A stretch of 64,000 nucleotides of DNA from Pseudomonas sp. UYIF39 (GTDB lineage: Bacteria > Pseudomonadota > Gammaproteobacteria > Pseudomonadales > Pseudomonadaceae), in the NCBI RefSeq assembly GCF_029963765.1, contig NZ_JALBYU010000027.1:1-64000 (forward strand). The letters run 5' to 3'. The first letter of the stretch is position 1, and each line of letters starts with the position of its first letter. Made by a program: the position numbers and the translations under genes. Below the pieces are notes generated by a model, which was not told the DNA's origin, made no database searches, and saw only the letters and a program-made list of their open reading frames with translations. Of the stretch, positions 61,490-64,000 are shown in pieces.

Positions 61490-61834
61490 TTAGCTGAATT
61501 GACGCTCATACAGGGTGACCTGCTCAGGAAACAGCTCGCAATAGAGATGATGTGGAATGCCGAAAATGTTCACTTCGATGCACGGCGGCGGGAGTTCTTC
61601 GGAGTAATCCAGGATGGCCAAACCCGCACATGGAATTACCAGATCCGCTTCGGTCTGAACAGAAAGATCCAGAACGGTCTGGTCGTGATGGTTCGTGGAG
61701 CACTGATTCTGGATAGCTGCGTACCCATCGGCAGGTTCGAATTGGCCGAAAGCAACGCCCATCGGAGGATCTCCGTAATCGAGCGCCGAGTAGCCCACTA
61801 AAACCAATCCGCTATAAATTGAGAATCGCATCAT
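61490..61834 (-). CDS. Hypothetical protein, 114 residues
   Basis: An intact short gene starting MMRFSIYSGLVLVGYSALDY, with PPMGVAFGQFEPADGYAAIQ and a C-terminus rich in aromatic residues (IFGIPHHLYCELFPEQV). It is acidic and soluble, with no signal peptide. The alternative start is Met2. It lies 18 bases outside the right end of the IS1182 element. Size, acidity and composition recall small immunity-type proteins, but this is only an impression and no toxin gene is adjacent. Confidence 0.6.
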   Translation of the reverse strand: MMRFSIYSGLVLVGYSALDYGDPPMGVAFGQFEPADGYAAIQNQCSTNHHDQTVLDLSVQTEADLVIPCAGLAILDYSEELPPPCIEVNIFGIPHHLYCELFPEQVTLYERQFS

Positions 61835-62223
61835 GAGACTGCCTGTTTTTTTTCATGCATTGGATCTAGCCGCGGTATATCACTCGGCTAGTCCTTAAGC
61901 GAGGGCGAAGCAGTTGAGCGACTGCAATTGGCCGATTCTGTTGAAAAAGTCGGTCCGCCCAAACGACCTGATCATTGCCTGGTGAAAACGCCTTTTTTCA
62001 CGCTGCTACGTGAAATCTGAGTCCCGATGCCTCTGCCGAGAGTAAAGATTTCAATCTCGGACGCATACTTTTCTGCCGCGGAAACCATGGCCGACTTTTT
62101 CAACAGAATCGGCCGATTGCTGCCTATTAAGTGAAGCGGTTGAAAGGAAAGTTTAGCAATAGCCTCGTGTTACAAACTTTGGCTTCCCACACATCATTCA
62201 CCGGCTGAATCGATCAGTCCCTT
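61835..62223. other. Intergenic region holding a MITE
   Basis: No gene recognised. The only structure is the inverted-repeat element at 61924-62120. Confidence 0.5.
61924..62120. mobile_element. 197-bp MITE with 30-bp terminal inverted repeats
   Basis: Terminal inverted repeats of 30 bases with one mismatch lie at 61924-61953 and 62091-62120; both contain GGCCGATTCTGTTGAAAAAG. The interior (about 137 bases) has no coding sequence. The ends resemble those of IS elements common in pseudomonads, from memory. No clear target duplication is visible. Confidence 0.75.
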
Positions 62224-62862
62224 TTAACCATTGCAATAGGTGGGCGGCACGGTAGAGGCAGCAATGTCCCACGTAAGCATTATCTGGGTGATGGCCGCAT
62301 CAATGACCCCATGCTGCGTGTTATCCCGAGCAAGGATGGAAATACCCTGCAAGAAACTGTCGAACACCGTAGCCATCGCGGGCGCGTAAATATTGCCCGG
62401 CAACTGACCGGCACTGACACCCCGCTCAACACACGCCAAAATCCCCGCGCGAGTGCGGGCGCGAGATTGGGTCAGGGCATCGACCACCCGAGCATTCTCT
62501 GGGCTGGGCGCGCTCATCATGCCGAGGGTCACCATGCAGCCCTTGGGATGGCCTTCTTCACACTGCATGCGCGCCGACTGGCGCAGCGCGGTCTCGATGG
62601 CCTGGCGTGGCGGCAGGCTCTCGTCCCACAGGCATTCGGTGACCTGGGCGAAGGTCGCCAGGTAACGCTGCACGCACTCATCAAACAACGCTTCCTTGGA
62701 ACCGAACGCCGCGTAAAAGCTCGGCGCGGAGATCCCGCCACCGAGTCCGGCTTTCAACTGAGCGAGGGAGGTCGCGTCGTAGCCGTGTTGCCAAAACAGG
62801 TGCAAGGCCTGTTCCACGGCGTGGTCGCGGTCGAAGGTGCGGGGGCGGCCCATTTGTGCCAT
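62224..62862 (-). CDS. TetR/AcrR family regulator
   Basis: A 212-residue repressor. The N-terminal helix-turn-helix (MGRPRTFDRDHAVEQALHLF, then HGYDATSLAQLKAGLGGGIS) is TetR-type, and the C-terminal domain includes GHPKGCMVTLGMM, typical of a subgroup next to MFS efflux genes. I chose the Met at 62862 over one at 62919 because the family starts near GRPRTFD and a GGAG site precedes it. It is divergent from the MFS gene at 62992, with paired operator-like sequences between. Confidence 0.9.
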   Translation of the reverse strand: MAQMGRPRTFDRDHAVEQALHLFWQHGYDATSLAQLKAGLGGGISAPSFYAAFGSKEALFDECVQRYLATFAQVTECLWDESLPPRQAIETALRQSARMQCEEGHPKGCMVTLGMMSAPSPENARVVDALTQSRARTRAGILACVERGVSAGQLPGNIYAPAMATVFDSFLQGISILARDNTQHGVIDAAITQIMLTWDIAASTVPPTYCNG

Positions 62863-62888
62863 TTCAAGGCTCCTCTGAATGACGAGAT

Positions 62889-62960
62889 AAATACTAGTCG
62901 ATACATAAGTCGTTGACAACGAGCGCTGGCTGCCCTCAACATCTGTATCGATCAGTATTT
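62889..62960. promoter_or_regulatory. Paired operator-like sites between the TetR and MFS genes
   Basis: AAATACTAGTCGATACA (62889-62905) and TGTATCGATCAGTATTT (62944-62960) are inverted copies matching at 15 of 17 positions. They flank the gap in which the divergent promoters must lie, including a TTGACA at 62913-62918. They are the likely binding sites of the TetR protein. Confidence 0.7.
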
Positions 62961-62991
62961 AAATCTGAAGTCTTCGCTCAAGGAGTCTCCC

Positions 62992-64000
62992 ATGACACCC
63001 TCAATCACCTTATCGGCAGCGCCCGACCGCCTGCCCATCGGCGCGTTGCTTGCTCTGGCCATGACCGGCTTCATCTGCATCGTCACCGAAACCCTGCCCG
63101 CTGGCCTGCTGCCGCTGATCAGTGAAGGCCTGGTGATTTCCCCCTCCATGGCCGGCCAGATGGTCACCGCTTACGCTCTGGGCTCGGTGCTGGCGGTCAT
63201 CCCCATGACCATCGCAACCCGCGGCTGGCGCCGCCGTAACGTGCTGCTGCTGACCATCGTCGGTTTCTTGCTGTTCAATTCCATCACCGCGCTGTCATCC
63301 CATTACGGCGTGACTCTGGTGGCGCGCTTCTTCGCCGGTGTCGCGGCGGGGTTGGCCTGGAGCCTGCTGGCCGGCTACGCACGTCGCATGGTTGCGCCCC
63401 ATCAACAGGGCAAGGCGCTGGCGCTGGCCATGGTCGGCACACCGATTGCTCTGTCCCTAGGCGTGCCCCTCGGCACTTGGCTGGGCGGCCTCGTGGGTTG
63501 GCGCACCACCTTTGGCATCATGTCGGCCCTGACCCTGGTGCTGATCGCCTGGGTCCTGGTGAAAGTCCCTGACTACCCACCCCAAGCTGCGCACCAGCGC
63601 ATGTCGCTGCGCACCGTGCTGACCACGCCGGGCGTACGGCCTGTGCTAGCGGTGGTGATCAGCTGGATGCTGGCACACAACATTCTCTACACCTACATCG
63701 CACCGTTTGTGGCGCCGGCGGGGTTGGGGGATCAAGTGGATTTGGTGTTGTTGGTGTTTGGTATTGCGGCGTTGGTGGGGATTTGGGTGACTGCCAAATT
63801 GGTTGAGCCATTGTTGCGCAAGACTGTGTTGGTGAGCTTGGCAGCGTTTGCGGCGGTTTGCGTGATGTTAGGTTTTTTGGGTAGCGTGCCTGATGTGATC
63901 TACATCGGTGTGGCGGTTTGGGGGTTGAGCTTCGGTGGGGCGGCGACGTTGCTGCAAACGGCACTGGCGGATGCGGCCGGGGATGGGGCGGATGTGGCGT
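62992..64000 (+). CDS. MFS efflux transporter, cut by the window edge
   Basis: The first 336 residues of a major facilitator transporter starting MTPSITLSAAPDRLPIGALL; no stop before 64000. ALAMTGFICIVTETLPAGLL, then the motif SVLAVIPMTIATRGWRRRNV and GVPLGTWLGGLVGWRTTFGI place it in the DHA1 drug-efflux group related to YdhP/AraJ-like proteins. An AAGGAG site lies six bases before the ATG. It is probably repressed by the divergent TetR protein. Confidence 0.88.
   Translation, partial: MTPSITLSAAPDRLPIGALLALAMTGFICIVTETLPAGLLPLISEGLVISPSMAGQMVTAYALGSVLAVIPMTIATRGWRRRNVLLLTIVGFLLFNSITALSSHYGVTLVARFFAGVAAGLAWSLLAGYARRMVAPHQQGKALALAMVGTPIALSLGVPLGTWLGGLVGWRTTFGIMSALTLVLIAWVLVKVPDYPPQAAHQRMSLRTVLTTPGVRPVLAVVISWMLAHNILYTYIAPFVAPAGLGDQVDLVLLVFGIAALVGIWVTAKLVEPLLRKTVLVSLAAFAAVCVMLGFLGSVPDVIYIGVAVWGLSFGGAATLLQTALADAAGDGADVA

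Overview
This is a GC-rich chromosomal window from a pseudomonad, most likely of the Pseudomonas fluorescens group. That placement is inferred from the gene families and codon use, from an aco operon behind a sigma-54 promoter, and from several kinds of pseudomonad-style intergenic repeat. There is no rRNA, tRNA, CRISPR array, phage or conjugation gene in it. It reads as an accessory region: regulators, transporters and catabolic operons separated by broken genes and small mobile-element remnants.

Layout. Positions 1-2.9 kb are a graveyard: IS66 pieces out of order, a LysE exporter fragment with a frameshift, a histidinol-phosphatase-like fragment fused tail-to-tail to another broken gene, and a 24-codon membrane-peptide ORF. 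2.9-12.9 kb holds an MFS transporter, a pirin, a GlxA-type regulator, two paralogous winged-helix/ATPase regulators placed tail-to-tail (one cut short), a flavodoxin plus alpha/beta hydrolase pair, and a short AraC regulator. 13.2-23.1 kb holds a secreted metallo-beta-lactamase-fold hydrolase, two LysR genes, an ABM-domain membrane protein coupled to an amidohydrolase, two isochorismatase-like hydrolases, DoxX and an MFS exporter, interrupted by a 640-bp inverted-repeat element.

23.2-30.8 kb is a complete-looking acetoin/2,3-butanediol catabolic locus: acoR is divergent from acoX-acoA-acoB-acoC and a butanediol dehydrogenase, with a -24/-12 promoter and a palindromic activator site between them. 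31.0-39.4 kb is an amino-acid cluster (PLP lyase, APC permease, LysR, threonine synthase, AsnC regulator, ACT-less homoserine dehydrogenase, aldehyde dehydrogenase). I infer that it handles L-homoserine, with the last two enzymes converting it through aspartate semialdehyde to aspartate. 40.0-40.9 kb encodes a secreted nuclease. 41.1-46.3 kb is a five-gene operon around an amino-acid ABC importer with a fused permease-ATPase, plus a 2-oxoglutarate/Fe(II) oxygenase, a TIM-barrel enzyme and an atypical SDR.

46.4-64 kb contains a MITE-like element, a nitrilase fragment, a frameshifted small gene, a Crp/Fnr regulator, a giant NdvB-type cyclic beta-glucan synthase (about 2,880 residues), a haloacetate-dehalogenase-like hydrolase, a dead IS1182-family element with a hypothetical gene between its ends, another MITE, and a TetR/MFS divergent pair that runs off the right edge.
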